Source of the DNA: Micromonospora sonchi | GTDB taxonomy: Bacteria > Actinomycetota > Actinomycetes > Mycobacteriales > Micromonosporaceae | Assembly: GCF_014646235.1 (NCBI RefSeq) | Contig: NZ_BMNB01000024.1 | Span: 1 to 64,000, forward strand | Length of the DNA stretch: 64,000 bases | Reading direction: 5' to 3' | In this document: one piece after another, positions 33,495 to 42,224 of the stretch | Numbering within the stretch: the stretch's first letter is position 1 | Layout: each line of letters begins with the position of its first letter | Notes under the pieces: generated by a model | Told to the model about the DNA's origin: nothing | The model's database searches: none | The model's input: the letters and a program-made list of their open reading frames with translations, nothing else | Program-made: the position numbers and the translations under genes

Positions 33495-34244
33495 CTAATC
33501 GCTGTACGCTTCGCGCAGGGCAATCAGATGCTTCAGCATCTCGGCCGCCGCCGCCTCACCGTCACCGTTCTCGATCGCGGCGAGGATCGCCTCGTGCTCG
33601 TGGTCCACGCCGGCCCAGAACTCGTCGGGGACGCTCGGCGAGAGGAACTTCGCTTGGAGCACTCGGAAGACTGGCTCGGTCATCATGCTCAACAGGCGGT
33701 TGCCCGCGGCCTCGACGATGATGGCGTGGAAGTTGCGGTGCTCGCGGAACCGGCCCCCGCGGCCCCGGGTAAGCATCTCCCGCTCGATCGCCTCGCGCAG
33801 CGCCTTGAGATGGTCGTCCCCGCGGCGCAGCGCGGCCAGCCGCGCCGCGGGCACCTCCAGCACCTCGCGCGCCTCGAGCATCTCGCCGACGGTGACCGAG
33901 GCGCTGCCGGACATCAGCCCGATGCTGGTTTCGAGATAGTCGCTGACCTGCTCGAAGTTCACCGTGCTCACGAAGGTCCCGCCGGTGGTGCCCCGCGTCG
34001 TGCGGATGAGGTCCCGCGAGGCCAGGACCCGCAGTGCCTCCCGCACCGTGCTCCGGCTGACGCCGAACGTCGCGGCGAGCTCCGCCTCGGACGGCAATCG
34101 GTCCCCTGCGGAGAGGGAGCCCGTGAGGATCAGCTCCCGCAGTTGGTCGGCCACCTGCTGGTAGGCGGTCCGCACCCTGCTCACCGGCAGGTTGCCGGAG
34201 CCGCCCCGGGCGCCCTGGATCTCTTTCAGGGGATTACCGGTCAT
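33495..34244 (-). CDS. FadR/GntR-family transcriptional regulator (FCD type)
   Basis: A 249-residue repressor. The winged helix-turn-helix covers about residues 25-90, with the recognition part RLPSEAELAATFGVSRSTV and then REALRVLASRDLIRTTRG. An all-helical FCD ligand domain follows, with VGEMLEAREVLEVPAARLAA, FREHRNFHAIIVEAAGNRLL and a His/Asp metal-site arrangement including DHEHEAIL. FCD-type members usually respond to carboxylates or CoA esters. It closes the 11-gene ABC/ligase operon (ATGA overlap with the ligase) and sits directly before the promoter of the 13-gene operon. It is the natural candidate to bind the CAGACGTTTG motifs. Confidence 0.9.
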   Translation of the reverse strand: MTGNPLKEIQGARGGSGNLPVSRVRTAYQQVADQLRELILTGSLSAGDRLPSEAELAATFGVSRSTVREALRVLASRDLIRTTRGTTGGTFVSTVNFEQVSDYLETSIGLMSGSASVTVGEMLEAREVLEVPAARLAALRRGDDHLKALREAIEREMLTRGRGGRFREHRNFHAIIVEAAGNRLLSMMTEPVFRVLQAKFLSPSVPDEFWAGVDHEHEAILAAIENGDGEAAAAEMLKHLIALREAYSD

Positions 34245-35803
34245 GGCTGACCCTTCTCCTTCGCCGTTGACGCCCGTGTTCCGGCGCGGGCGACGTACTC
34301 GTCGCGTAGCTGCCGCTTGAGAATCTTGCCGCCCGCGTTGCGGGGGAGGTTGTCGATTACATGCCACTCGCGCGGAACCTTGTACCGCGCCACGCTGGCC
34401 CGCACGTGCGTCTCCAGGGAGTCGAGGTCCACCTCGCGCCCCCCGGCGGGCACCACGAACGCCGCGATCCGCTCGCCGTACGTCTCGTCCGGCACACCGA
34501 TGACGGCGACCTCGTTGACGTCGTGGTGTCGGACGACCACCTCTTCGATCTCCCGTGGGAAGATATTCACGCCGCCGGCGATGATCATATCCTTCTTGCG
34601 GTCCACAATGGAGATGAAGCCCTCGTCGTCACGCACCGCGATGTCACCCACCGTGATGAAGCCGTCCGTGGTGGTCGCCTGCCGGGTGGCGGCCTCGTCG
34701 CCGAGGTAGCCGGCCATGAGCATCGGCGAGCGCGCGAACAGCTCACCGGGCACGCCGGGCGGGACCTCTCGGCCCTCGTCGTCGAGCAACCGCACGTCGT
34801 TCATGAACCACGGATGCCCCACGCTGCCAGCCTTGCGCATCGAGTCCTCCGGCCTGAGGTTCGTCACGATCGAGCACTCCGTCGAACCGTACAGTTCGTG
34901 GACCCCGACCCCAGGGAAGGCTTCGTGCACCCACTCCTTCAGCTCGACCGGCAGCGCGGCCGCGTTGAAGTAGAGGGTCCGCAGGGCGGACAGATCGTAG
35001 GCCCCGGCGGGCTCGGCGACGAGCCGCCGGATCTGCTGGGCGTGCGTGGGGACCAGGAACACCGTGCTGGTGCGGGACCGTTCGAGCATACGCAGGAACT
35101 CCTCCGGGTCCCACTTGCGCAGCACCCACGTCTCTCCACCCAACTGCGGGCCGGCGTAGCCGAACGAGAATCCTGCGCCGTGGTACAGGGGCGCCACGGC
35201 CATGGTCACCCGCGAGGGTCCCAGCCCGTACTCGATCGCGGTGCCGTACGCCGTCAGCACCCGCCCACGGTGGGTCAGCACGACCCCCTTGGGCACGCCC
35301 GTCGTGCCGGACGTGTAGGTGATGCAAAAGGTGTCCCGCTCGCCCACGGCCACCCGCGGGTCACGGGCGGCAGCCCGATCGAGGAACGCCTCGTAGTCGC
35401 GCCCGACCTGGCCGTCGAAGCTGAGCACGAGGTCCAGTCCATCCACGATCGACTCGATGTTGCCGTGCAGCGCGGAGTCCATGATCAGGGCCCGCGCTCC
35501 CGAGTGCCCGACGATGTACTCGTTGTCCGCGGCGGCGTTCTTCGAGTTCAACGGCACCATCGGTAGGCCGGCCTTGGCCAGCCCCGTGGCGACCTCGAAA
35601 TACTCCATGCGATTCGCCGACAGCACGGCGACGGCGTCGCCCGGGCGCAGGCCCGAGGCGAGCAGGCCGGCGGCCAGCCGGCTGGATCGCTCGTGCAGCC
35701 CCGCGAATGTGAGGCTACGGTCGCCGTCCACGACGGCGACGCGGTTCGGAGCGGACCGGGCGAACTCCCGGACGCCGTTTGCCATGTTCAGTTCGGTGCC
35801 CAC
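34241..35803 (-). CDS. AMP-binding acyl-CoA ligase
   Basis: A 520-residue acyl/aryl-CoA synthetase of the ANL superfamily: P-loop YTSGTTGVPKG at about residues 163-173, VHELYGSTECSIVTNLRP for adenylate binding, GDIAVRDDEGFISIVDRKKD at the domain hinge, and the catalytic Lys in NAGGKILKRQL near residue 500. It activates a carboxylic acid with ATP and CoA, the expected first step for the imported substrate. Translation probably starts at GTG 35803, three bases after the upstream stop, or at ATG 35785. It overlaps the GntR gene by four bases. Confidence 0.9.
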   Translation of the reverse strand: MGTELNMANGVREFARSAPNRVAVVDGDRSLTFAGLHERSSRLAAGLLASGLRPGDAVAVLSANRMEYFEVATGLAKAGLPMVPLNSKNAAADNEYIVGHSGARALIMDSALHGNIESIVDGLDLVLSFDGQVGRDYEAFLDRAAARDPRVAVGERDTFCITYTSGTTGVPKGVVLTHRGRVLTAYGTAIEYGLGPSRVTMAVAPLYHGAGFSFGYAGPQLGGETWVLRKWDPEEFLRMLERSRTSTVFLVPTHAQQIRRLVAEPAGAYDLSALRTLYFNAAALPVELKEWVHEAFPGVGVHELYGSTECSIVTNLRPEDSMRKAGSVGHPWFMNDVRLLDDEGREVPPGVPGELFARSPMLMAGYLGDEAATRQATTTDGFITVGDIAVRDDEGFISIVDRKKDMIIAGGVNIFPREIEEVVVRHHDVNEVAVIGVPDETYGERIAAFVVPAGGREVDLDSLETHVRASVARYKVPREWHVIDNLPRNAGGKILKRQLRDEYVARAGTRASTAKEKGQP

Positions 35804-35806
35804 CAG

Positions 35807-36226
35807 TTACCGTTCCTTCACCGGGTCAGCCATCAACATCACTGCCGTCGCCTCGGCCACCGCCGCCCCCGCCCCGTCGACGACCTGCCAGGCGAACTCC
35901 TGGATCGCCTTGCCGCTGCGGGTGTGCCGCACCGGCCCGGGGGTGAGCCGAACGCGAAGCCACGCACCGGCACGCACCATCGAGTGGAACACCACCGACC
36001 GCAGCTCGAGCAGGGCGATGGCGCGGTCGAGAATCCCCGACTGCTCGACGAGGCCGCCGGCCAGCAGCAGCACGCCCTGGCCCGGCAGCGGCGCGTCGAC
36101 GCCCTCGGCGCGCTGCCAGGGCGTCGGGTTGAACAGCGGATGCGTGTATCCGCCGCTCGACACGATCGTCCTGATCAGCTCGTCGGTGACCTCGACGGCC
36201 GGGGTCTCAACGTAGCTGTCGGACAT
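35807..36226 (-). CDS. Hotdog-fold protein (MaoC/thioesterase-like)
   Basis: A 139-residue single-hotdog protein: GGYTHPLFNPTPWQRAEG, GQGVLLLAGGLVEQSGILD, LLELRSVVFHSMVRAGAWLRV and a C-terminal strand AVAEATAVMLMAD. THPLF in place of the usual N/D-P-x-H resembles hydratase-like MaoC members with altered active sites. ATG 36226 has GGGGGAG about six bases upstream and overlaps the crotonase gene's end by 20 bases. It could be an enoyl-CoA hydratase or a thioesterase; the sequence does not decide. Confidence 0.65.
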   Translation of the reverse strand: MSDSYVETPAVEVTDELIRTIVSSGGYTHPLFNPTPWQRAEGVDAPLPGQGVLLLAGGLVEQSGILDRAIALLELRSVVFHSMVRAGAWLRVRLTPGPVRHTRSGKAIQEFAWQVVDGAGAAVAEATAVMLMADPVKER

Positions 36227-37013
36227 CGGCACTCCCCCAGTGCGGATCGCGCCGCTCGACGTACGCGCGAAAACCCTCGTCGGCGTCCGCCGCGCTGACC
36301 TGCATCTTCTCGAAAAGCTCACGCTCGTAGCGCAGCCCCTCCTCGAGCGTCAGGTTCTGCGCCGCCCCGACCGCCAGCTTGGTCACCGCGATGGCCGGGC
36401 GCGACCGCCCCCGCACCGCGGCCACCAGGCGCTCGACCTCGTCGTCCAGCCGTTCGCGGGGGACAGCCGAGAACGCCAGTCCCCACTCGACCATGGTGGG
36501 ACCGTCCAGCCACAACGAGGTCAGCAGGAGCGCCTTGGCCTTCTGGTCGCCGAGCTTGCGCGCCGCCCGCTGACTGGCGCCTGCCCCCGGTGGGACGCCG
36601 AACTGAAGGTGGATGTCGCCCACGCGCGCGTTCTCGGCGGCGACCACGAGGTCGCAGGCGAGCAGCAGCTCGAAGCCGCCGGCGCGGGCCAGACCGTTCA
36701 CCCGCGCGATCACCGGCACCGGAAGCAGCTCGATCCGGCGCAGCAGGGCGTGCAGCCGGTCGAGGAACGGCAGGAACACCCCGTGCACGTCGGCGAAGCA
36801 GGACTCCAGAAAGGTGATGTCCATGCCGACGCTGAACGCCTTCTCGCCGGCGCCGGTGACCACCACCGCCCGCAGGTCCTCGTCCACCTCCGCCGCGTCC
36901 AGCGCCCGCTCGAAGTCGTCCAGGGTCGACGGGATCAGGCTGTTCATCGTGGCCCCGCCGTCGAGCAGGAGATACATCACCTGGTTCTCCGTGCGTACGT
37001 GCACCGCGGTCAT
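36207..37013 (-). CDS. Enoyl-CoA hydratase/isomerase-family (crotonase) protein
   Basis: A 268-residue crotonase: LRAVVVTGAGEKAFSVGMDI for the CoA-binding strand, PVIARVNGLARAGGFELLLACD with the oxyanion-hole Gly, and VGDIHLQFGVPPGAGASQRAA. In hydratases the last block reads PEx-LG and a second Glu sits about 20 residues on. Here the positions hold Asp (VGD) and Leu (AKALLLTS), so ordinary hydration is unlikely. Isomerase, lyase or hydrolase chemistry is more probable. ATGA overlap with the alpha/beta hydrolase gene. Confidence 0.8.
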   Translation of the reverse strand: MTAVHVRTENQVMYLLLDGGATMNSLIPSTLDDFERALDAAEVDEDLRAVVVTGAGEKAFSVGMDITFLESCFADVHGVFLPFLDRLHALLRRIELLPVPVIARVNGLARAGGFELLLACDLVVAAENARVGDIHLQFGVPPGAGASQRAARKLGDQKAKALLLTSLWLDGPTMVEWGLAFSAVPRERLDDEVERLVAAVRGRSRPAIAVTKLAVGAAQNLTLEEGLRYERELFEKMQVSAADADEGFRAYVERRDPHWGSADVRQLR

Positions 37014-37810
37014 CGCGCCGCCACCTCCCGGAGAAACTCGGCGATCTGGTGGGCGTACTCCGCCGGCGCCCGCAGGTGGGGTTGGCCGGGCAGCCCCGGC
37101 AGCGTCACCAGGCGCGCCTGCTTCGCCAGTTCCAGGGCGACCGGGTCCTTGTCGGCCAGCAGGTCGAACTCGGCGTCGAGCAGCAACACCGGGATGTCGA
37201 GGGCGGCCAACGGCAGGCCCGGGTCGTGGCGGAACGCCGCCTGGTACCCCCAGTCGTAGCGGTCGACGACACGCATCAGCTCGGTGACGGCGAGCTGCAA
37301 CATGTCCGTGGTCAGATTCGGCCAGATTCGTCGGTACCGCTCGACCGCCCAGGCGAACTGGCCTCCCTCGACGTCGTACGGCGCCTGGGGCGTCCAGTTG
37401 GCCAGGAAGTCCGCGCGCTCCTCGGGCGTGAACAGAGCGACACCGGAGAGCACCACCGCCCGGGCCCCGCGGTCGAACACGTGGGCGGCCTCGATGGCCA
37501 GCGAGGCGCCGGTGTGCACGCCGCCGAAGACGACATCCGCCATGCCCAGCGCGGACGCCGCCCGGGCCAGCACCGCGGCGTACTCGGGAATCTCGAAGCC
37601 GTTACGCGGGGGCGGGTCCGAGGCGCCGTACCCCGGGGTGTCGAAGGCGACCACCCGGGCGTGCCGTCCCAGAATCGGCAGCACCTGCTGATAGACGCGG
37701 CTGGACAGCGGGGACTCGTGGAACAGCGCCACCCAGGGTCCGCTCGTGCCGGCGGTGAGGTAGTGCACCTGTCCCCAGTCGGACTCGACGTAGCCGCCAC
37801 GCACCCTCAT
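37010..37810 (-). CDS. Alpha/beta-hydrolase-fold protein with His at the nucleophile elbow
   Basis: A 266-residue protein with the hydrolase core: oxyanion area GPWVALFHESPLSSRVYQQV, RVVAFDTPGYGASDPPP, nucleophile-elbow region VVFGGVHTGASLAIEA, and a C-terminal LLDAEFDLLADKDP with a later PGLPGQPHL carrying the His. The elbow reads G-V-H-T-G, so the central nucleophile position is His and not Ser, Asp or Cys. It belongs to a subgroup with HTG elbows, whose chemistry I cannot name. In the pathway it may open a ring, remove an acyl group or cleave a C-C bond. Four-base overlaps with both neighbours. Confidence 0.8.
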   Translation of the reverse strand: MRVRGGYVESDWGQVHYLTAGTSGPWVALFHESPLSSRVYQQVLPILGRHARVVAFDTPGYGASDPPPRNGFEIPEYAAVLARAASALGMADVVFGGVHTGASLAIEAAHVFDRGARAVVLSGVALFTPEERADFLANWTPQAPYDVEGGQFAWAVERYRRIWPNLTTDMLQLAVTELMRVVDRYDWGYQAAFRHDPGLPLAALDIPVLLLDAEFDLLADKDPVALELAKQARLVTLPGLPGQPHLRAPAEYAHQIAEFLREVAAR

Positions 37811-38646
37811 CGCGGGCCTCCCACCTTCACCAGCAGCTCGGTCTCGCTCGCGACGGCTATCTGTGGTCCGCCGGCGCCGGCGGGGATGCGCACCAGGCTG
37901 GGCTGCGCCAGCGTCCGGCCGTCGACGACCACGGCGCCCGAGACGTTGATGATGAACCGCTCCCGATCCACCGTCTCCGGCCGGGCGACCCAGTCGGCCG
38001 CCACGGAGCGCACGAGCACCGAGGCCGACCGGGTGTCCACGTTCTCGCTGAGCACCTTGGACCGGAGCGGGCCGGACCCACCGAGCCGGGTGACCGAATC
38101 GTCGTGCGGGCGCCAGACCATGAACCGCGTCTCGGCGCGCCGGACGTAGCCGCGGGGGCCGACCGTCCCGACGTCGCCCGCCCGGGCTTGCCGCCCGGCC
38201 TCCTCGTCCGGGCGCACCACCCGGGAGACCCGGTCGCTGCCCTCGTCGGCGTCCTCGCCCTCCATCATCAGGATGGCTTCGAAGCCGACCGGGGAGGCGG
38301 CCGAGTGCACCCAGCCGGGCGGCCGCCAGAAGTAGTCACCGGCCACGAACCGCCCCTCGGCGGTGAGGTCCACCTCGCCGCCCATGAAGTAGGCCTCCTC
38401 CACGCTGTCGTGGTAGGCCTCGCTCAGGTCGCGGTAGCCGGCGTCGGTGCGGATGTGGTCGATGCGGCGCGAGGTCTCCGGATCGAGCCACAGGTTGCGC
38501 ATGTGGTAGCGGGACAACAGGTCGAGCGCGGCCTCCTGGCTGCTGCCGATGTTCTCCCGGAACGCCGGCTCCATGCTCTCCCAGACGGACCGCCCGTTGA
38601 CCCACGGCAGGCTCGACCCGTCCACGACACTGGCACTGGCACTCAT
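37807..38646 (-). CDS. Cupin-domain protein (279 residues)
   Basis: A bicupin-like protein. The first barrel contains YHDSVEEAYFMGGEVDLTAEGRF (read in two parts) and AGDYFWRPPGWVHSAAS, where Glu, Asp and the W-V-H segment are the likely metal or substrate site. A second, weaker barrel ends PSLVRIPAGAGGPQIAVAS. The WRPPGWVH motif is found in DUF4437/ChrR-like cupins in catabolic clusters. A non-heme dioxygenase or isomerase is possible; binding only is the alternative. It overlaps the ABC ATPase gene by four bases. Confidence 0.7.
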   Translation of the reverse strand: MSASASVVDGSSLPWVNGRSVWESMEPAFRENIGSSQEAALDLLSRYHMRNLWLDPETSRRIDHIRTDAGYRDLSEAYHDSVEEAYFMGGEVDLTAEGRFVAGDYFWRPPGWVHSAASPVGFEAILMMEGEDADEGSDRVSRVVRPDEEAGRQARAGDVGTVGPRGYVRRAETRFMVWRPHDDSVTRLGGSGPLRSKVLSENVDTRSASVLVRSVAADWVARPETVDRERFIINVSGAVVVDGRTLAQPSLVRIPAGAGGPQIAVASETELLVKVGGPR

Positions 38647-39497
38647 GCGGGCTCCTGGTTCTCGACGGCGTCGCGCACGGTTTTATGGCCGGCAAACGCC
38701 TTGTAGGCGTGGGGTTCCCGGGGGTCGGGCGACAGCCGGGCGGAGAGCAGCGTCTGCGTGTACGGGTGCTCCGGCGCGTCGAACAGCTCCCGGGTCGGCT
38801 TCGTCTCGACGATCTCGCCCAGGTACATCACCGCGATGCGGTCGCTCACCCACTCGACCGTGTGCATGTCGTGCGAGACGAACAGGTACGCCATCGAGTA
38901 CTCGCGCTGCAGCTCCGCGAGGAGGGCGAGGATCTGGGCGCGGATCGACAGGTCCAGCGACGACGTCGGCTCGTCGAGCACGACGAACCGCGGCCGACTG
39001 ATGATCGCCCGGGCGATGCCCACCCGCTGCTGCTGGCCGCCGGAGAGCTCACCGGGGAGCCGGTCGGCGAACGACTGCGGCAGACCGACGTGTTCGAGGG
39101 TGCTCAGCACCTGCCGGCGGATCTCCGTCGTGCCGAGCTGCGGCTGGTGGATCTGCAGCGGCTCGGCGACGATCGCCCCGATCGCCATCCGCGGGTTCAG
39201 CGACTCGAACGGCTCCTGGAACACGAGCTGCATGTCCGCGCGCTGCCGGCGCAGCGTGTTGGCGTCCATCGCCCCGAGGTCCTTGCCGTCGATGCGGACC
39301 GCGCCCGAGTCGACGTCGATCAGCCGCAGGGCGACCCGGCCCAGCGTCGACTTGCCGGAGCCGCTCTCGCCGATCACCGCCAGCGTCTCGCCCTCGTTGA
39401 CGTGGAGGGAGACCCCCTTGAGGGCGTGGACCGGCTCGCCTCCGCGCTGGCGCGCGGGGAAGACCTTGTGGACATCTTCGATCTCAACGAGAGACAT
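38643..39497 (-). CDS. Peptide-type ABC importer ATP-binding protein (OppF/DppF-like)
   Basis: A 284-residue ATPase: Walker A GESGSGKS at about residues 43-50, Q-loop region MQLVFQEPFESLNPRMAIG, signature LSGGQQQRVGIARA, Walker B RFVVLDEPTSSLDL and the switch His in FVSHDMHTVEW. The C-terminal HPYTQTLLSARLSPDPREP tail is typical for OppF/DppF. It couples ATP hydrolysis to import through the two permeases upstream. ATG 39497 overlaps the partner ATPase by 14 bases. Confidence 0.95.
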   Translation of the reverse strand: MSLVEIEDVHKVFPARQRGGEPVHALKGVSLHVNEGETLAVIGESGSGKSTLGRVALRLIDVDSGAVRIDGKDLGAMDANTLRRQRADMQLVFQEPFESLNPRMAIGAIVAEPLQIHQPQLGTTEIRRQVLSTLEHVGLPQSFADRLPGELSGGQQQRVGIARAIISRPRFVVLDEPTSSLDLSIRAQILALLAELQREYSMAYLFVSHDMHTVEWVSDRIAVMYLGEIVETKPTRELFDAPEHPYTQTLLSARLSPDPREPHAYKAFAGHKTVRDAVENQEPA

Positions 39498-40314
39498 CGA
39501 GCTTCTCCCCTGGCTTCGGCACGGAGGCGATCAGACGCTGCGTGTACGGGTGCTGCGGCTCGACCATCACGTCCATGACGGATCCGTGCTCGACCACCTG
39601 GCCGTCGTACATCACGACCACCCGCTGGCAGTACTGGGCGATGACGCCCAGGTCGTGGGTGACCAGGACCATCGACCGTCCCTCCTGATGGACAAACCCG
39701 GAGATCAGGTCGAGGATCTGGGCCTGCACCGTGGCGTCGAGCCCGGTTGTCGGCTCGTCGGCGATCAACAGCTGTGGCGACAGGGTGGTCGCCAGGGCGA
39801 TCACGACCCGCTGGGCCATGCCGCCGGAGAGCTGGTGGGCGTAGCCGTCGAGCACCCGGGCCGGGTTGACGATGCCGACCCCGTCCAGCATTCGCAGCGC
39901 GATCTCCCGCGACTCCTTGCGGGAGACTTTGGTCTTGTGGGCCTTCTGCAGCTCGTAGAACTGCCGCTCGATCTTGTAGATCGGGTTGAGGGACCCGAAG
40001 GGGTTCTGCGCGACGAAGCCGATCTTGGCCCCGCGCACCTCGCGCATCCGCCGCACCGGCGTGGCGAGCAGGTCGCCGTAACCGGCGAGCTGCGCCTTGT
40101 CGGCGGTGACGGTGCTGTTGGCCGGAAGCAGCCGGAGCAGACCCTTGATCGTGGTCGACTTGCCGCAACCGGACTCGCCGACGATGCCGACGATCTCTCC
40201 CTTGTGCACGGTGAGGTCGACGCCCTTGACCGGGTGGACCACGCCGTGGGGAGTCTTGATGCTGACGGCGAGGTTGCGCACCTCCAGCGCCAGCTCTTCG
40301 GACTGCGCGTTCAT
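39484..40314 (-). CDS. Peptide-type ABC importer ATP-binding protein (OppD/DppD-like)
   Basis: A 276-residue ATPase: Walker A GESGCGKS at about residues 46-53, KIGFVAQNPFGSLNPIYKI around the Q-loop, signature HQLSGGMAQRVVIALA, Walker B LLIADEPTTGLDATVQAQIL and switch His LVTHDLGVIAQYC. The end has the Opp/Dpp motif HPYTQRLIASVPKPG. It forms the nucleotide-binding pair with OppF-like protein. ATG 40314 overlaps the permease stop by four bases. Confidence 0.95.
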   Translation of the reverse strand: MNAQSEELALEVRNLAVSIKTPHGVVHPVKGVDLTVHKGEIVGIVGESGCGKSTTIKGLLRLLPANSTVTADKAQLAGYGDLLATPVRRMREVRGAKIGFVAQNPFGSLNPIYKIERQFYELQKAHKTKVSRKESREIALRMLDGVGIVNPARVLDGYAHQLSGGMAQRVVIALATTLSPQLLIADEPTTGLDATVQAQILDLISGFVHQEGRSMVLVTHDLGVIAQYCQRVVVMYDGQVVEHGSVMDVMVEPQHPYTQRLIASVPKPGEKLDVSR

Positions 40315-41162
40315 CGGTAGGTCCTTGCGGTGCGGTCGCCGATCGCGTCGGCGAGCTGGTTGAAAGCCAGGACACAGAGCACGACGGCCAGGCCGGCGAA
40401 CCCGGCGATCCACCACTCGCCCGAACTCATGTTCCCGGCGCCGTCGCGGATCATCGAGCCCCACGAGGGGGTCGGCGGGCTCACGCCGATGCCCAGGAAC
40501 GACAGCGAGGCGATCACCACGATGGCGTTGGCGACGGTCAGCGAGGTCTGCACCAGCACGATGCCCCAGACGTTCGGGAGCAGGTGCCGGAAGATGATCC
40601 GCCGGGGCGAGGCGCCCGTGGCGGTCGCGGCCTCGATGAACCGCGATTCGCGCAGCGAGAGCACCTCGCTGCGCAGCAGCCGCATGAACCGGGGCACGTT
40701 GATCAGCGCGATCGCCACGACGACCATGTAGAGCTTGTTGCCCGACAGGGAGACCAGGGCGAGCGCCAGGATCAGCAGCGGGAAGGCCTGGAAGGCGTCC
40801 AGCCCCCGGACCAGCCGCTCGCTGCCCTTGCCCTTGCTGCTGGCGGCCAGGCCGAGCAGGACGCCCACGACCAGCGACAGCACCGTGCCGGCCAGGGCGA
40901 GCGACAGGTCCACCCGCGCCGCGTAGATGACGCGGGAGAAGACGTCGCCGCCGGCGCCGTCGGTGCCGAACCAGTGCTCGCCGCCGGGCGACCGCAGGGT
41001 GGCCCCGCCGTCGATGCCCATCGGGTCGTATGGCAGGGGCGCGAAGAGGCTGGCCAGCAGCAGGACCAGGATGAAGAGCACGCCGAGCGCCGCTCCCGGG
41101 TGCTGCCGGAGCATCCGGCGCATCTGGACGCCCCGCCGTGCTGCAAAGACGTCGTCATGCAT
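40311..41162 (-). CDS. Peptide-type ABC importer permease (DppC-like)
   Basis: A 283-residue integral membrane protein with about six helices, first at residues 25-47 (ALGVLFILVLLLASLFAPLP). The DppC pattern is clear: HWFGTDGAGGDVFSRVIYAA in the periplasmic-side loop, the EAA coupling loop EAATATGASPRRIIFRHLLP, and SFLGIGVSPPTPSWGSMIRD near the end. It forms the translocation channel with the DppB-like permease, whose gene it overlaps by eight bases. Confidence 0.95.
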   Translation of the reverse strand: MHDDVFAARRGVQMRRMLRQHPGAALGVLFILVLLLASLFAPLPYDPMGIDGGATLRSPGGEHWFGTDGAGGDVFSRVIYAARVDLSLALAGTVLSLVVGVLLGLAASSKGKGSERLVRGLDAFQAFPLLILALALVSLSGNKLYMVVVAIALINVPRFMRLLRSEVLSLRESRFIEAATATGASPRRIIFRHLLPNVWGIVLVQTSLTVANAIVVIASLSFLGIGVSPPTPSWGSMIRDGAGNMSSGEWWIAGFAGLAVVLCVLAFNQLADAIGDRTARTYR

Positions 41163-42219
41163 GCGAGATCCTGGGGTCGAGGAGCCCGACGACGATGTCG
41201 AGCAGCGTGTACGTGATGAGCGTGATGGCGCCGGCGATGAGCACCATCCCTTGGACCACGGGGACGTCGAGCCGCAGGATGCCCTGCAGCGCCCAGGCCC
41301 CCAGTCCGTCCCAGGCGAAGACCCGTTCGACGATCGCCTCGCCGCCGAGCAGCGACGCGAAGATCACGCCGGCGTAGGTCACGATCGTGGTGCGGGACTC
41401 GACGAGCGCGTACCGCAGCACGGTCCGCTCCGGCAGGCCCATGGCCCGGGCGAAGAAGACCTGCTGGGAGTGGAGGGCCCGCCCCAGGGTCGCCCGCGCG
41501 GTCTTGGCGAAGTACGCCGCGTAGACCAGCCCCAGGGTGAGCACAGGCAGCGCCAGGTGCTGGAGGGCGGAGCCGGCCAGCGCCGGGTCACCGGCGATCA
41601 GGGCGTCGATCGGGATGAACCCGGTGACCTTCGGTGGCGTGCTCTCCGTGAACCCGATCTGCCCCGCAGGCGCCGGCGCCCAGCCGAGCAGGAAGAACAC
41701 GACATAGATCAGCAGCAGTCCGAGGAAGAAGTCGGGGATCGCCTGAAAGACCCCCGTGAACAGCCGGCTGATCCAGTCGGGCGCCCGGCCCCGAAAGTAG
41801 GCGGCGATCGCTCCGAAGGCGATGCCGACCATCGCCGCGAAGAGGACCGCCAGGATGATCAGCTCCAGCGTCGCCGGCAGCTTCTCGAGGATCTCGGTGG
41901 CCACGGGACGCTTGGAGTAGTAGGACTCGCCGAGGTCGCCCCGCAGGAGTCCGCCCATGTAGTCGACGTACCGCTCCAGGATCGGTTTGTCGAGCCCCAG
42001 CTCCTGCGAGATGGCCTCGACCTGCGAGTTGCTGGCCATCGGCCCGGCGATCAACCTCGCCGGATCGCCGGGGGTGACGCTGACCAGCAGGAAGGACAGC
42101 GTCACCACCCCGAACGTCGCGGCGATGAGGAACCCGAGGCGCTCCAGGACCAGCCTGACGGGTCCACGGGCCTTGCGGGCCTTGCGGACCGGCAAACCGG
42201 GCGTGGCGCTCAGGGTCAT
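41155..42219 (-). CDS. Peptide-type ABC importer permease (DppB-like)
   Basis: A 354-residue integral membrane protein. The first helix is LGFLIAATFGVVTLSFLLV, followed by the DppB periplasmic signature TPGDPARLIAGP and LGLDKPILERYVDYMGGLLRGDLGESY (in two parts). The EAA loop reads FFARAMGLPERTVLRYALVE. It starts five bases after the stop of the binding-protein gene, as expected for the first permease of the operon. It carries an extra loop after AIPDFFLGLLLIYVVFFLL. Confidence 0.95.
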   Translation of the reverse strand: MTLSATPGLPVRKARKARGPVRLVLERLGFLIAATFGVVTLSFLLVSVTPGDPARLIAGPMASNSQVEAISQELGLDKPILERYVDYMGGLLRGDLGESYYSKRPVATEILEKLPATLELIILAVLFAAMVGIAFGAIAAYFRGRAPDWISRLFTGVFQAIPDFFLGLLLIYVVFFLLGWAPAPAGQIGFTESTPPKVTGFIPIDALIAGDPALAGSALQHLALPVLTLGLVYAAYFAKTARATLGRALHSQQVFFARAMGLPERTVLRYALVESRTTIVTYAGVIFASLLGGEAIVERVFAWDGLGAWALQGILRLDVPVVQGMVLIAGAITLITYTLLDIVVGLLDPRISHA

Positions 42220-42224
42220 GGAAT

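Noticed and set aside
38758-40320. A 520-codon open frame on the plus strand
   Set aside because: It is antisense to the two ABC ATPases, whose Walker and signature motifs are complete.
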